Below are positions 44,908 to 53,648 of a DNA stretch of 61,716 nucleotides, piece by piece. Every line of letters starts with the position of its first letter. The stretch's first letter is position 1. The notes beneath the pieces are model-generated. The model saw nothing but the letters and a program-made list of their open reading frames with translations. It did not search any database and was not told the origin of the DNA. A program made the position numbers and the translations under genes. Origin of the DNA: an uncultured Ectothiorhodospiraceae bacterium (GTDB lineage: Bacteria; Pseudomonadota; Gammaproteobacteria; Nitrococcales; Nitrococcaceae); the NCBI GenBank assembly GCA_913055565.1, contig CAJXKP010000015.1, positions 1-61,716 on the forward strand. Reading direction: 5' to 3'.

Positions 44908-45246
44908 CTACGACGGTTCATGGGCGCGATAGCGCATGACCTCCCGGCGTAAGCGCCGCGCTCGCCCCAGCAACCAAAGCCAGTAGACCAGCACGCCGAC
45001 GATAACGGTCGGCATGGCAGCGATCACCCCGAATAGCAGCCGAACTCGCTTGATATTGGCGGCCGCCAATTCCGCCGCTGCCTCCGTGGGGAGTATCCAG
45101 GTGATCGAGCCAAACCAGAAGAAGACCAACCAAAACACCAGGGAGGCGAGAACGATCACACCCAGGTCCCGGATGATCCGCGTCGGTGACGGCATATGGC
45201 GGTCCAGCGCCGCGATCAGACTGGTATCAGAGCTGCGGTGGCCCAT
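44908..45246 (-). CDS. Hypothetical protein with two membrane helices
   Basis: A 112-residue protein with two clear hydrophobic segments (DLGVIVLASLVFWLVFFWFG and LLFGVIAAMPTVIVGVLVYWLWLLG) and a basic C-terminal tail (RARRLRREVMRYRAHEPS). I do not recognise a family. The ATG at 45246 has AGTAGGG upstream. It could pair with the small membrane protein that ends at 45311 on the same strand, 64 bases upstream. Function unknown. Confidence 0.6.
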   Translation of the reverse strand: MGHRSSDTSLIAALDRHMPSPTRIIRDLGVIVLASLVFWLVFFWFGSITWILPTEAAAELAAANIKRVRLLFGVIAAMPTVIVGVLVYWLWLLGRARRLRREVMRYRAHEPS

Positions 45247-45310
45247 AATCGGCCCTACTAGTCACCGATGCTCGCCTGCCGCAAGGCTATCCGCCGCCCA
45301 TCGCTTTGAC

Positions 45311-45550
45311 TCATGCGGTCAACTGGATGACGGCCACCACGGCGAAGCTCGCCAACGCTGGCAGATCGTTACGCAGCAGCCACGCCAACACCGCCATCGG
45401 CAGGATCACGGTAAGGCAGGCGGCGGTGTGCGGTAATTCGGCACTGCCGTACTGGGCCCCCGCCGCCGTCATAACGAGACTCATGACGGTAAGGCCGAGC
45501 GTGCCCCACCGCCCCGGCGTCCCATTCAAGAACTCGATGATTCCTCGCAT
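45311..45550 (-). CDS. Hypothetical small membrane protein
   Basis: A 79-residue protein starting at the ATG at 45550 (MRGIIEFLNGTPGRWGTLG), preceded by GCGAGGC. It has about two hydrophobic helices (LTVMSLVMTAAGAQYG and AACLTVILPMAVLAWLL) and ends in a third weak one (LASFAVVAVIQLTA). The open frame to 45601 adds a Cys-rich stretch without support. No family is recognised. Confidence 0.5.
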   Translation of the reverse strand: MRGIIEFLNGTPGRWGTLGLTVMSLVMTAAGAQYGSAELPHTAACLTVILPMAVLAWLLRNDLPALASFAVVAVIQLTA

Positions 45551-45690
45551 GCCTCGCTTCCAATCACAATCATCGCGACAACACCGCTCGCCGCCGTCCA
45601 ACCCGCCCGACGGGCAGCTCGTACCCGCAGCTCGCGGCTAGATCAGACACGAGCATGGGACCAGCGCTATCTCAACCATCCTCTCGACAG

Positions 45691-47082
45691 CTACCGGGAC
45701 TTCGGGCGCAGTTCCTCGAGCAGCGCCGCATGGCTGCGCGCCCCGCGGTGGAAGCAAGTGACCTCGAATTTCTCGTTGGGGCTATGCATCCCGTCGTCAC
45801 CGAGGCTAAAGCCCATGAGCAGGGTATCGATGCCCAGGATATCCCTCGCCCAGGCCGCGATCGGGATCGAGCCACCGCAGCCCATGAGCACCGCGTCGCG
45901 ATCATAAACGCGTTTTAGCGCCGTTCGCGCGGCCTTGAGATAGGGTGACTCCGTCGGCACCCGAATCGCAGGGGCCGACGAATGGATCGTGAGATCGCAC
46001 ACACAGCCGGGCGGCGTCTCGTTGTCCAGGAACTCGCGCAAGGCGCGTACCAGTTTATCGGGATCCTGCTGGGGCACCAGGCGAAAGCTTATCTTGGCGC
46101 TGCCGTGGGTCGGGATGACGGTCTTGGCGCCCTCGCCCGTGAAACCACCGATCAGCCCGTTCACATCACACGTCGGGCGCGACCAGAGCCGCTCGAGCAG
46201 GCTGCGATCCGCCTCGCCACCGCCACTAACGCCCACGCCAGCCCCTTCGAGAAAGGCCTGGTCGTCCATATCCAGCGCTGCCCAGCCCGCCAGCTCCTCG
46301 CGGCTGGGTTCCTCGATATCGTCATAGAACCCCGGTACCCGAACCCGGCCATCGGCGTCCCGCAGACGCCCGATGATGGTGGCGAGCGCATTCAGCGGAT
46401 TTGCTATGGCGCCCCCATAGAAGCCGGAATGCAGGTCGTGATCGGGGCCGCGGCAGGTGACCTCGGCATAGAGCAGCCCGCGCAGCGTATAGGTAATCGC
46501 GGGCGTGTCGACGTCCCACATCGTGGTATCGCTGACAACGCAAACATCCGCGGCCAGCTCATCCTTGGCGCGCTCCAGGAACGGCCGCAGGTTCTTGCTA
46601 CCCACCTCTTCCTCGCCCTCGATGAGGACCGTAACGGCGACCGGCAGCTCACCGTGCTCAGCATGCCAGGCGCGCAGGGCCTCAACCCACATCATGAGCT
46701 GGCCCTTGTCGTCCACCGCGCCCCGGGCAACCATCTGCCGGCCATAGGGGCCATCCACCAGCGTCGGCTGAAACGGGGCGGCGTGCCACGCCTCGACCGG
46801 ATCCGGCGGCTGGACGTCATAATGCCCGTAGTAGAGCAAATGCGGCGCGTCACCGCCGGGGCCGGGATGGTGACCCAGCACCACCGGATGGCCATCCGTC
46901 TCGCGGATCTCGACGGAGAAGCCCAGCGGCTCCAAGGTCGCCACCAACCACTCAGCGGCTCGACGCATATCGTCGCCATAGGCCGAGTCCGTGCTCACGC
47001 TCGGGATCTTGAGCAGTTCCGACCAGCGCCCGATCGCTGCCTCCAAATCGGCGTCTATCCGTTCAAGCACCGAATCCAGCAT
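45691..47082 (-). CDS. M20-family metallopeptidase (dipeptidase type)
   Basis: A 463-residue cytosolic di-zinc peptidase of the M20 family. Metal ligands are seen in YYGHYDVQPPDP (His, Asp), GAVDDKGQLMMW (Asp), IEGEEEVGS (catalytic Glu and ligand Glu), VVSDTTMWDVD (Asp) and the C-terminal SPNEKFEV region. The lid/dimerisation domain lies at about residues 200-310. Such enzymes act as dipeptidases or carboxypeptidases, and the closest branch is usually called dipeptidase. No signal peptide. It stands alone, with gaps on both sides. Confidence 0.93.
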   Translation of the reverse strand: MLDSVLERIDADLEAAIGRWSELLKIPSVSTDSAYGDDMRRAAEWLVATLEPLGFSVEIRETDGHPVVLGHHPGPGGDAPHLLYYGHYDVQPPDPVEAWHAAPFQPTLVDGPYGRQMVARGAVDDKGQLMMWVEALRAWHAEHGELPVAVTVLIEGEEEVGSKNLRPFLERAKDELAADVCVVSDTTMWDVDTPAITYTLRGLLYAEVTCRGPDHDLHSGFYGGAIANPLNALATIIGRLRDADGRVRVPGFYDDIEEPSREELAGWAALDMDDQAFLEGAGVGVSGGGEADRSLLERLWSRPTCDVNGLIGGFTGEGAKTVIPTHGSAKISFRLVPQQDPDKLVRALREFLDNETPPGCVCDLTIHSSAPAIRVPTESPYLKAARTALKRVYDRDAVLMGCGGSIPIAAWARDILGIDTLLMGFSLGDDGMHSPNEKFEVTCFHRGARSHAALLEELRPKSR

Positions 47083-47286
47083 GGGGTATGTCTCACTTCA
47101 GGCCGTAACGATCATGAAAGGGTGCGCCAATGGGCCGAGCGCGGCAAGGGACAGCACAAGGCACCAGCCGCAGCTCGCCCGGGCATCGCCCCCCCCCGGC
47201 GCCAGCAGGCGACGGGCACGCCCACCCAGGCCACCGAACCCGCTCCGACTCATGCCAATAGCGGGTTTTCGGCGACAGAGGCGTTT

Positions 47287-47637
47287 TTAGAGCTCGCTTT
47301 GGCAGCGCTTGTACCAGCGCTCGCTGAACGCGTTCTGCGCCTGCCGTCGTGCCTCCGCGCTCTTCGGTACGGACTGCTCGTAGGCGTCCTCGATCATGGC
47401 CTCGATAAAAGCCCGCTTACTATCACCCGCCGAGGTATCGGGGGACTGCTCCGCCAGACTGGCCAGGAGCTTTTCCTTACTCACGCCCTCGTGGCGCTGC
47501 TTCAATAGCATCGCCGAGGCGAATTGCATATGTTGGCACTGATTACCCTCCTGGGCCTGGCTCGGGGTCGCAACGCCCACCAGTGCGGCTATCAGGGCGA
47601 TGGTGGTAACAACCCCTCCGAATGTTGCGTGCTTCAT
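47287..47637 (-). CDS. Hypothetical secreted protein, 116 residues
   Basis: A small periplasmic protein. The signal peptide (MKHATFGGVVTTIALIAALVGVATPSQAQ) is cleaved after the A-Q-A region, and a helical mature part with two Cys residues (NQCQHMQF... YKRCQSEL) could form one disulfide. AAGGAG lies upstream of the ATG at 47637, which supports the start. The pattern of an N-terminal Cys, SKEKLLASLAEQ repeats and a C-terminal Cys resembles small uncharacterised gammaproteobacterial periplasmic proteins. No function assigned. Confidence 0.7.
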   Translation of the reverse strand: MKHATFGGVVTTIALIAALVGVATPSQAQEGNQCQHMQFASAMLLKQRHEGVSKEKLLASLAEQSPDTSAGDSKRAFIEAMIEDAYEQSVPKSAEARRQAQNAFSERWYKRCQSEL

Positions 47638-47962
47638 GGCTTACTCCTTGGCCGCGGTATCGGCTTGGAACACGCCCGAGCCACTGAGCGCAAGCAGGCC
47701 CATGCACGGACCCGACCCAGCGGTGAGCGCCTTGATGTCAATCTTACTGGACGAACGATACCAGAGAAGCCCGGAGCCGCTAGCACCGAATCGACGCGCC
47801 AAGGCGTGCCACATCCCATGCTCGCGTATCGTCTGATGACACGGCAGGTATCACGCTTGGCTACCTTGGTGAGTCGCCGCGACGCTACCGTTGATGATCG
47901 CCATACTCGGTAATGACCAAACAAAACCCAATGGCGATCACGGCCGACGGACGAGGAGCCCA
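47638..47962. other. Intergenic stretch of 325 bases, nothing recognised
   Basis: It lies between the divergent secreted-protein gene and the hydrolase lipoprotein. Open frames that cross it on both strands have no family features. No strong promoter or hairpin seen. Confidence 0.4.
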
Positions 47963-49087
47963 ATGACCGCACAAAGAGCCGCCACCAAAGGCAATGGCCC
48001 GGAAAAGACGCCACGCAAGGGCCCCAAGGCGACCGATGAGCCCCTGCCACCCACGGTGAGCCGATTAGGGGCGGTCGCCGCCGCGGTGCTGTTAGCCGCT
48101 TTCGCGGCCGCGGGCTGCTCGGGTCAGGATGAACCGGCGGAGCCAGTGCTCACGGGCCTTGAGGCTAAGGTCATGCAGCTCAAGGCCATGGTCGCGCGGT
48201 CCCCCCATGCCATCACCCCGCATACCCCAGAGCTACGCGCCTACCGCCGCCATTATGGCCTGGACTTCCCGCAGGCCCGCTACGATTTCGAGGCCATGGC
48301 GATCAACAGCCACACCATCGCGGTGCAACGCTTCGAGCCACCCGAGCCTAAGGCGACCATCCTCATCGCCCACGGCTACCTCGACCACGGCGGGCTATGG
48401 CGCCACGCTATCCGCGATTTCCTCGCATCTGCCTATGCGGTCGTCGTTTTCGACTTCCCAGGCCACGGGCTGTCGACGGGTAAGCCTGCGGCCATCGATG
48501 ACTTCGCTACCTACCTAAAGATCGTAACCAAGGTCGACGCCCGGGCACGCGCCTCGATGCCCCAACCCGTCCATCTCGTGGGCCATAGCATGGGGGGCGG
48601 CATCGTCACCGAGCATATCCTCCGCAACGGCCTGGAAGCGCCGCGGCGCGCCGCACTCATCGCGCCCAACATACGCTCCAACCACTGGCTGCTCTCCCGT
48701 ATGGGTAACGCGCTGGCCGGGCCGTTCCTGGCAACAGCACCGCGAATGAACCGCGACGTCTCTCACGACGAGGCGTTTCTGGCCTTTCGAGCCGACCGCG
48801 ATCCATTACAGGCCGATCGGACGCCATTGGATTGGTTTGATGAACTCGTGGCATGGGAGCAACGCATGCAGACGCTGCCGCCGAGACCGGCTGATGTCCG
48901 AATTATCCAGGGCAGGGACGATCAGATTACGGACTGGGGCTACAACGTCGCATTCCTACGCCGCAAGATTCCAGGCGTAGACGTCGTAATGATCGAGGGC
49001 GGGAAGCACCAGCTCATCAACGAGAAGCCATCACTCCGCGAACAGACGTTTCAGCGGCTGCGCGAGCACCTGGCAGCGCCCGATTAG
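47963..49087 (+). CDS. Alpha/beta hydrolase lipoprotein
   Basis: About 374 residues from the ATG at 47963 (GAGGAG upstream). A basic, Pro-rich N-terminal tail is followed by a hydrophobic stretch and a lipobox AAAGC, so the mature protein should be lipid-anchored, although the N-region is unusually long. A GTG inside (at PPT-VSRL) may be the true start of a normal-length signal. The hydrolase domain has LIAHGYLDHGG, the nucleophile elbow LVGHSMGGG (Ser), and a C-terminal His in EGGKHQLINE. This resembles serine aminopeptidase-S33/monoacylglycerol-lipase types. Substrate unknown. Confidence 0.85.
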   Translation: MTAQRAATKGNGPEKTPRKGPKATDEPLPPTVSRLGAVAAAVLLAAFAAAGCSGQDEPAEPVLTGLEAKVMQLKAMVARSPHAITPHTPELRAYRRHYGLDFPQARYDFEAMAINSHTIAVQRFEPPEPKATILIAHGYLDHGGLWRHAIRDFLASAYAVVVFDFPGHGLSTGKPAAIDDFATYLKIVTKVDARARASMPQPVHLVGHSMGGGIVTEHILRNGLEAPRRAALIAPNIRSNHWLLSRMGNALAGPFLATAPRMNRDVSHDEAFLAFRADRDPLQADRTPLDWFDELVAWEQRMQTLPPRPADVRIIQGRDDQITDWGYNVAFLRRKIPGVDVVMIEGGKHQLINEKPSLREQTFQRLREHLAAPD

Positions 49088-49180
49088 TCCTAGTAGAAGC
49101 TGAACCATTGGCGCGAGCCTCTGGCCGCTGGGCCCGCGCGCCGGTAAGGCGGAAAACGCCGCGCGAGCCTAGCCGTACAG

Positions 49181-49321
49181 TCAGGCTTTGCGACGCCGAT
49201 GGCGCACCCGACCGGCCGCCTCAAAGCGCGCGCCACGAGAATTATCCAGCGTCTCCCGAGCGGTCGCCCGTAGCGACTGGTTCAAGCGCCTCGAGGCCTC
49301 GGGGAAAGCCCCGCTATGCAC
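49181..49321 (-). CDS. Small basic ORF downstream of yajD
   Basis: A 46-residue frame begins with GTG at 49321, only three bases after the yajD stop. It ends at 49181 and has a basic C-terminus (GRVRHRRRKA). The sequence AFPEASRRLNQSLRATARETLDNSRG... has a plausible helix pattern. No family is recognised and there is no separate ribosome-binding site; coupling to yajD translation would be needed. Low confidence. Confidence 0.3.
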   Translation of the reverse strand: MHSGAFPEASRRLNQSLRATARETLDNSRGARFEAAGRVRHRRRKA

Positions 49322-49324
49322 GGA

Positions 49325-49699
49325 TCAGCTGTCATCGTCCCCAAGCAGCTTGCCGAGCCCCGCCAAGCCCTTGTGCGTAGCGCGCTCGGGGGCGGCCTCG
49401 CCGCTCGGTCCGCTAGCGGCGCCATCGAGCCCGCGCGAATGCTCGTTATCGTGGCAGTAAAGGCAAAGCAGCTCCCAATTACTGCCGTCCGGGGGATTGT
49501 TGTTATGGTCATGATCCCGGTGATGGACCGTGAGCTCGCTGAGATTGCTGCGCTCGAACGAACGCTGACAACGTCCGCACACCCAGGGGAAAAGGCGCAG
49601 GGCCTGTTCCCGGTAGCCCTGATCGCGCTCGACACGCTGTTTCTGGGCCCGCGCCACGATACCGTCGAGGCGCTCGTGATCCATCGGTCGGCTCGGCAT
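49325..49699 (-). CDS. yajD: YajD-like HNH nuclease-domain protein
   Basis: A 124-residue protein with an HNH domain: CGRCQRSFE (first CxxC), LTVHHRDHDHNNNPPDGSNWELLCLYCHDNEHSRG (H-H, N, second CxxC, H). The N-terminal part DHERLDGIVARAQKQRVERDQGYREQAL matches E. coli YajD, whose function is unproven. The start is the ATG at 49699 with GGAGAG seven bases upstream; the reading to 49759 is unsupported. A TATACT hexamer upstream (49728-49733 on this strand) could be a -10 box. Assignment by motif order is good. Confidence 0.87.
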   Translation of the reverse strand: MPSRPMDHERLDGIVARAQKQRVERDQGYREQALRLFPWVCGRCQRSFERSNLSELTVHHRDHDHNNNPPDGSNWELLCLYCHDNEHSRGLDGAASGPSGEAAPERATHKGLAGLGKLLGDDDS

Positions 49700-50105
49700 G
49701 GCAACTCTCCAGTAGGCGCTCGCCACGAGTATAGCGCGGCGATCCAGCCAACGCGGCATATCGGTTGCTATGGCTACCTTGAAAAATTGGTCGCTGCCTC
49801 ACCTATAGCTGCGCCGCGACGACCACCGCGCCCCCGCGACTCGATGGGCGCCCTACCGAGGGGCAGCGAAGACCCCTCGCAACTCAGATGTTAATCCGAT
49901 AGCAGACCTCGGGCAACTACCCCGGTCCCCCGATCCTCTCGGGGCAGTGAGCGATACGAACCGGCGCCGGGCCCCGACGACATGGCGGCGCCCCGCGATA
50001 CGCCGTGCGAACGCGTCCCGGCCGTGGGATCGTCGATTCACGCGGCCCGAAAGACCGCCAAGTCAACCAACGCAAAGGGCACCAACCGCCGAGTCACCCC
50101 GACGA
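49700..50105. other. Intergenic stretch of 406 bases, no gene recognised
   Basis: It holds the yajD upstream region. A perfect six-pair hairpin (GAGGGG/CCCCTC, around 49857-49877) has no T-run. The open frames here are GC-bias shadows. Confidence 0.4.
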
Positions 50106-51317
50106 TTACGCCCACGCCTGGGCATCTGATCGGTCCGCCGTCACGACTTGTGCCACGCGATTACGGCCGCCCTCCTTGGCCTCATACAAAGCGACGTCCG
50201 CGCAGCGCAGTATCGTATCCGGATCCTCGATCACCGCACCCAGTTCAAGGCTGGCCACCCCGATGCTGGCGGTTACGGGCACAGACGGACCGGCCGCTAA
50301 CAGGCAGCACTCGTCGAGATGGCGCCGCAACCGCTCGGCTAACGACAGGGCCTCGGCATCGCTCCTACCCGGCAGCACGACCGCGATCTCGTCACCGCCA
50401 TAGCGGGCGATCAGATCATCGCCGCTGACGACATCCTGCGTCTGGCGCACGATCTCAACCAGGACCTCATCGCCAACGGCATGCCCCCATTGATCATTAA
50501 TATGCTTGAAGTGATCAATGTCGAATAGCAGAACGGCCGCGGGGCCCCGAAGGCCCGTCAACTCACGCTGCAGCCCACGGCGGTTGCTGACGCCCGTCAC
50601 CGGATCCGAAGTAGCCTGGACCTCAAGCTGGCGGTTACTGGCATGCAACGACTCCTGAGCCTCCTCCAGCGCCTGCCTTAATTCCATCTGCCCGGTCAAT
50701 GAGCGGTGATAGCCTCGCCAAACATCCGCGCGTACAGTAAGCCACACCGCTGCCAGGAGACTCATATAGAACGCCTCGGCCTGGAGATAGATGCCTATGG
50801 CCAACAGCGTCGGCACGCCGGTCGTCACCATGCGGACATAGAGGATGCCGGGCATCGCGGCGTAAGGCCCCATCACGGTACCGAAGATGATCAACACGAG
50901 CAGCATCGCCGTCCCGGCACCGTCGAGCATCGGGATGAGCATCAAAGCGCCGACGCCCCAGAGGAGGCCGTAGCCCGCGTTGATCGCCAGAAAGATGAGG
51001 GCGGGCCGCTCCGGGGCGGTGTCGAACTGCCCCTTCTGCCGTAGATGCTGAGCATACAGACGCGGCACGAGACCGGCGGCCGCTACGCCAACGAACCAAG
51101 CCAAAGGCCAAACATGAGCGCCATGGCCCACTATGACCCAACCAGCCAGCAGCAGGGCGCCACTATTGGTCACCAGGCTCCGCATGCCGATGGCGCTGCA
51201 GAACTCGGTAAGGAGCCGCACCCGGGTCGCGTGGTTGGCGCCCCGCCATCCGATCAACCGGTCGCGCAGGCTCTCGGCCAACGTCTCGCAGCGGCGTTCC
51301 GGCTTCGATTCAAGCAC
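50106..51317 (-). CDS. Membrane diguanylate cyclase (GGDEF)
   Basis: A 403-residue inner-membrane protein. About six helices occupy residues 45-215 (NSGALLLAGWVIVGHGA, WPLAWFVGVAAAGLVP, LIFLAINAGYGLLWGVGALMLIP, TAMLLVLIIFGTVMGPYA, TTGVPTLLAIGIYLQAEAF). A coiled-coil linker (LRQALEEAQESLHASNRQLE) joins them to a GGDEF domain. The catalytic loop is RYGGDEIAVVL, so the acidic core is intact although the final Phe is Ile. The R-x-x-D inhibitory site is absent (SGDD in its place). It should make c-di-GMP without product inhibition. Divergent from thiM with 29 bases between. Confidence 0.92.
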   Translation of the reverse strand: MLESKPERRCETLAESLRDRLIGWRGANHATRVRLLTEFCSAIGMRSLVTNSGALLLAGWVIVGHGAHVWPLAWFVGVAAAGLVPRLYAQHLRQKGQFDTAPERPALIFLAINAGYGLLWGVGALMLIPMLDGAGTAMLLVLIIFGTVMGPYAAMPGILYVRMVTTGVPTLLAIGIYLQAEAFYMSLLAAVWLTVRADVWRGYHRSLTGQMELRQALEEAQESLHASNRQLEVQATSDPVTGVSNRRGLQRELTGLRGPAAVLLFDIDHFKHINDQWGHAVGDEVLVEIVRQTQDVVSGDDLIARYGGDEIAVVLPGRSDAEALSLAERLRRHLDECCLLAAGPSVPVTASIGVASLELGAVIEDPDTILRCADVALYEAKEGGRNRVAQVVTADRSDAQAWA

Positions 51318-51346
51318 TATGACGGTACCGCTTAAGCGAGGAGTCC

Positions 51347-52165
51347 ATGATGATCGATGGCGTCAGCGATGATCGTGTCACGCGATTTACCGCCGAGCTA
51401 CACCAGCGACGACCGCTCATACACAACATCACCAACCGCGTCATGCGCACGGGCACCGCCGATGCCATCACTGCCAGCGGCGGCACCCACATGACGGTCG
51501 ATGACGAGACCGAGGCAACCGATGTCGCTCAACTGGCCTCGGCACTAGTCGTCAACAGCGCCACCCCCGATCCAAGCTGGCAGCGCGCGGCGGGCAAGGC
51601 TACCGGGCACGCGCGCGACCATGGCCTGCGCTGGGTACTGGACCCGGTCGCCGTCGGCGTCAGCACGCGGCGCACCAATCTGAACTGGGAAGTAATCCAC
51701 AATCGGCCAGCGGTCGTCAAGGCGAACGCCAGCGAGGTCCTCGCCCTGGCAGGCACAGGAGGCGGCGGCCACGGCCCGGACAGCCGACATGCCGCCGATA
51801 CGGCACTGGCAAGCGCGCACGAGTTCGCGCGCTCGCACCAATGCGTCGTTGTCGTCACCGGTGCATCGGATGGGATCACCGATGGCACGACGAGCGTCCA
51901 GGTTCACAACGGCGCGCCCGTGATGGCTCGCATGGTGGGCTCAGGATGCATGCTCGGCGCCGTTATCGGCTGCTACCTGGCTACCGAAGCCGAGGCGTTA
52001 GAGGCGGCCATCGCTGGGGTACTCCATTTCAACGTCAGCGGCGAGATCGCGGCCGAGCGCAGCCACGGGCCAGGGACCCTATACCCCGCCCTGATCGATG
52101 CCCTCGTTGAAGAGGACGGTCTGAGGATGACCGAACGGGCTCAGTTGGACTGTACGCCGCCCTAG
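51347..52165 (+). CDS. thiM: Hydroxyethylthiazole kinase
   Basis: Phosphorylates 4-methyl-5-(2-hydroxyethyl)thiazole in thiamine salvage. The 272-residue protein has the N-terminal LIHNITNRVMRTGTADAITASGGTHMTVD motif that includes the substrate site, LDPVAVGVSTRR, and the phosphoryl-transfer region VGSGCMLGAVIGCYLA with its conserved Cys. GAGGAG precedes the ATG; the second ATG (51350) is equally possible. It has only 29 bases upstream before the divergent cyclase, so a TPP riboswitch cannot fit there. Other thiamine genes are not adjacent. Confidence 0.93.
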   Translation: MMIDGVSDDRVTRFTAELHQRRPLIHNITNRVMRTGTADAITASGGTHMTVDDETEATDVAQLASALVVNSATPDPSWQRAAGKATGHARDHGLRWVLDPVAVGVSTRRTNLNWEVIHNRPAVVKANASEVLALAGTGGGGHGPDSRHAADTALASAHEFARSHQCVVVVTGASDGITDGTTSVQVHNGAPVMARMVGSGCMLGAVIGCYLATEAEALEAAIAGVLHFNVSGEIAAERSHGPGTLYPALIDALVEEDGLRMTERAQLDCTPP

Positions 52166-52392
52166 CCCAACAGCCCCAACCGGTACGCCCAACGAGCGGT
52201 GAGGCCAGCCCTCCAAGGCGTGGCACTCACCGTTGCCGAACCCGAGCAGGTGGGCGACGCCTCCGTCGTGGCCAGACCGCTGCCGTCGACCGCCTGCCGC
52301 CGTGCCGCCACGAGCGCAGCTGCCAGCAACGCCTAAGCGCGGATAACGCGCCTAGCGCCGATTCCTCCCGGACCGCACCACTCGATGGATGC

Positions 52393-52410
52393 CAGGAATC
52401 TTTACACCCC
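52393..52410 (+). promoter_or_regulatory. Upstream direct repeat 1, candidate activator site
   Basis: It reads CAG-GAA-TCTTTACACC-CC and matches 52608-52625 at 15 of 18 positions. It lies about 290 bases before the sigma-54 -24 box, a normal distance for an enhancer-binding protein site. Confidence 0.4.
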
Positions 52411-52607
52411 TATCGCCAGCCTACGGGGCCCATCAACGAGGAACCAAACTGCCTAGGCCATAGACCACACGAGGGCGGATGGCCGCACGATTATCGCGCC
52501 CTTGCTAGTCGCGCAAGGCCCCGAGCCGGTCCCCGAACGCCGGCCACCTTCCCCGTGCCCGCGAAGCCGCCCACACGCGATCCCGACTAACGAACCGAAA
52601 CTCAAGT

Positions 52608-52625
52608 CAGCTTTCTTTACACCAC
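52608..52625 (+). promoter_or_regulatory. Upstream direct repeat 2, candidate activator site
   Basis: It reads CAG-CTT-TCTTTACACC-AC. The shared core TCTTTACACC is identical to that in repeat 1. It lies about 60-78 bases upstream of the sigma-54 -24 box. Confidence 0.45.
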
Positions 52626-52685
52626 GCCCTCGGGTTGGACGCCCCGATCACACTTAGCCATTGATTCCTAAAGCGAAACGGAAAC

Positions 52686-52700
52686 TGGCACAGGCCGTGC
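52686..52700 (+). promoter_or_regulatory. Sigma-54 (-24/-12) promoter for the PEP-CTERM gene
   Basis: TGGCAC-AGGCC-GTGC matches the consensus TGGCAC-N5-TTGC with one mismatch, and the invariant GG and GC are ten bases apart. It lies 57 bases before the ATG at 52758. Sigma-54 control of PEP-CTERM genes with the PrsK/PrsR system is established in other proteobacteria. Confidence 0.7.
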
Positions 52701-52757
52701 ATTCTTATAGGCGTCACCGCCCGATCGTCGAGCGGGGCGTACCAGGGGATCACGACC

Positions 52758-53561
52758 ATGATGACCAACAAAATGACTCACTCACTCGCAATCGCCGCCG
52801 TTGTAACGGGCCTGGCCTTCGGTTTGGCCTCACCAGCGCATGCCAGCCTCATCTCCACCAAAGTCACCGAGATAGACCCGGACGTGGGCAACTTAGTCGA
52901 GCAAAATTTCCTCGGCAGTCTCCTAGGATCCGCCACGGAGAGCTTCGAGGGCTTTAATCTCGGCGACGCCGAAAACGGCACTGTTCCCGGACCGGTCAAC
53001 ACGACATCCGTCGGTACGTTTACGGCAACCGGAGAAGGTGGCGGAAATCTTTGCATTAAAGGCGGTAACAATACGTGCGATAGGCTGCAGATCCTCGACA
53101 AGGACAGCTCGCCGTTCAGTGGCCGCTTCGCAGTGAACCAGGACGGAACAACGGATACCAAGGATGGCGACAACACGGGGCAGTGGCTCGACAGCAACGA
53201 CATCAGCAAGATGGTCTGGGACCTAAGCGCCATTGACGGCAGTTACAACGCCTTCGGTTTCTACCTCACGGACGGTGCGGACGTGGGGGCTGAGCTTGAG
53301 GTATCGTTCGCGGACGGTCCATCCGAGCAGCTGGTGCTGCTCGACAACGAGGAAAACGGCACGCTCTACTACATAAGCGCCATCGCCTCGGAGCCGATCC
53401 TCAATGCGACCGTGACCTTCCAGAACGGCGACCTCAACAACGGCGACGGCTGGGGTATGGATCGGATGACGGTCGGAAAGGTACCTGCGCCAGCGACGCT
53501 CGGCCTCCTCGGGGCGGGCCTTGTCGGCCTCGGCCTGATCGGATGGAGCCGTCGAACCTAA
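52758..53561 (+). CDS. PEP-CTERM-type exported protein
   Basis: A 267-residue exported protein with a signal peptide (MMTNKMTHSLAIAAVVTGLAFGLASPAHA, cleaved after AHA) and a C-terminal sorting tag. The tag has a P-A-P-A-T-L-G-L-L motif, a transmembrane stretch (GAGLVGLGLIGW) and the terminal basic SRRT, the tripartite layout of PEP-CTERM. The usual P-E-P is P-A-P here. Exosortase (EpsH/XrtA) would cleave the tag; none is in this window. The mature part is acidic, rich in D, N, G and T, with a Cys pair (LCIKGGNNTCDRL). It is likely an extracellular or biofilm-matrix protein, but that is inference. Confidence 0.85.
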   Translation: MMTNKMTHSLAIAAVVTGLAFGLASPAHASLISTKVTEIDPDVGNLVEQNFLGSLLGSATESFEGFNLGDAENGTVPGPVNTTSVGTFTATGEGGGNLCIKGGNNTCDRLQILDKDSSPFSGRFAVNQDGTTDTKDGDNTGQWLDSNDISKMVWDLSAIDGSYNAFGFYLTDGADVGAELEVSFADGPSEQLVLLDNEENGTLYYISAIASEPILNATVTFQNGDLNNGDGWGMDRMTVGKVPAPATLGLLGAGLVGLGLIGWSRRT

Positions 53562-53614
53562 CTGTCGCCCGGCTATCACCGCCATGCGGCGCGCCTAGCT
53601 AGCAAGCAACACCT

Positions 53615-53648
53615 GCCGGCCCCGACCTCAAACCGGGGCCGGCTTTAT
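53615..53648 (+). terminator. Rho-independent terminator after the PEP-CTERM gene
   Basis: A perfect ten-pair stem, GCCGGCCCCG (53615-53624) with CGGGGCCGGC (53634-53643), encloses a nine-base loop and is followed by TTTAT. It lies 53 bases after the stop at 53561. Confidence 0.8.

Larger units (their letters stand above)
52166..52757. other. Intergenic stretch of 592 bases with a sigma-54 promoter region
   Basis: No gene is recognised. It contains a pair of 18-base direct repeats (52393-52410 and 52608-52625) and a sigma-54 promoter candidate at 52686-52700, all pointing at the PEP-CTERM gene. The first 200 bases after thiM show nothing I can name. Confidence 0.6.

Noticed and set aside
45982..47508. 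A 508-codon open frame on the plus strand
   Set aside because: It is antisense to the M20 peptidase and the small secreted protein; its sequence has no recognisable motif.
51317..51347. A TPP riboswitch ahead of thiM
   Set aside because: Only about 30 bases separate thiM from the divergent cyclase, too few for the aptamer.
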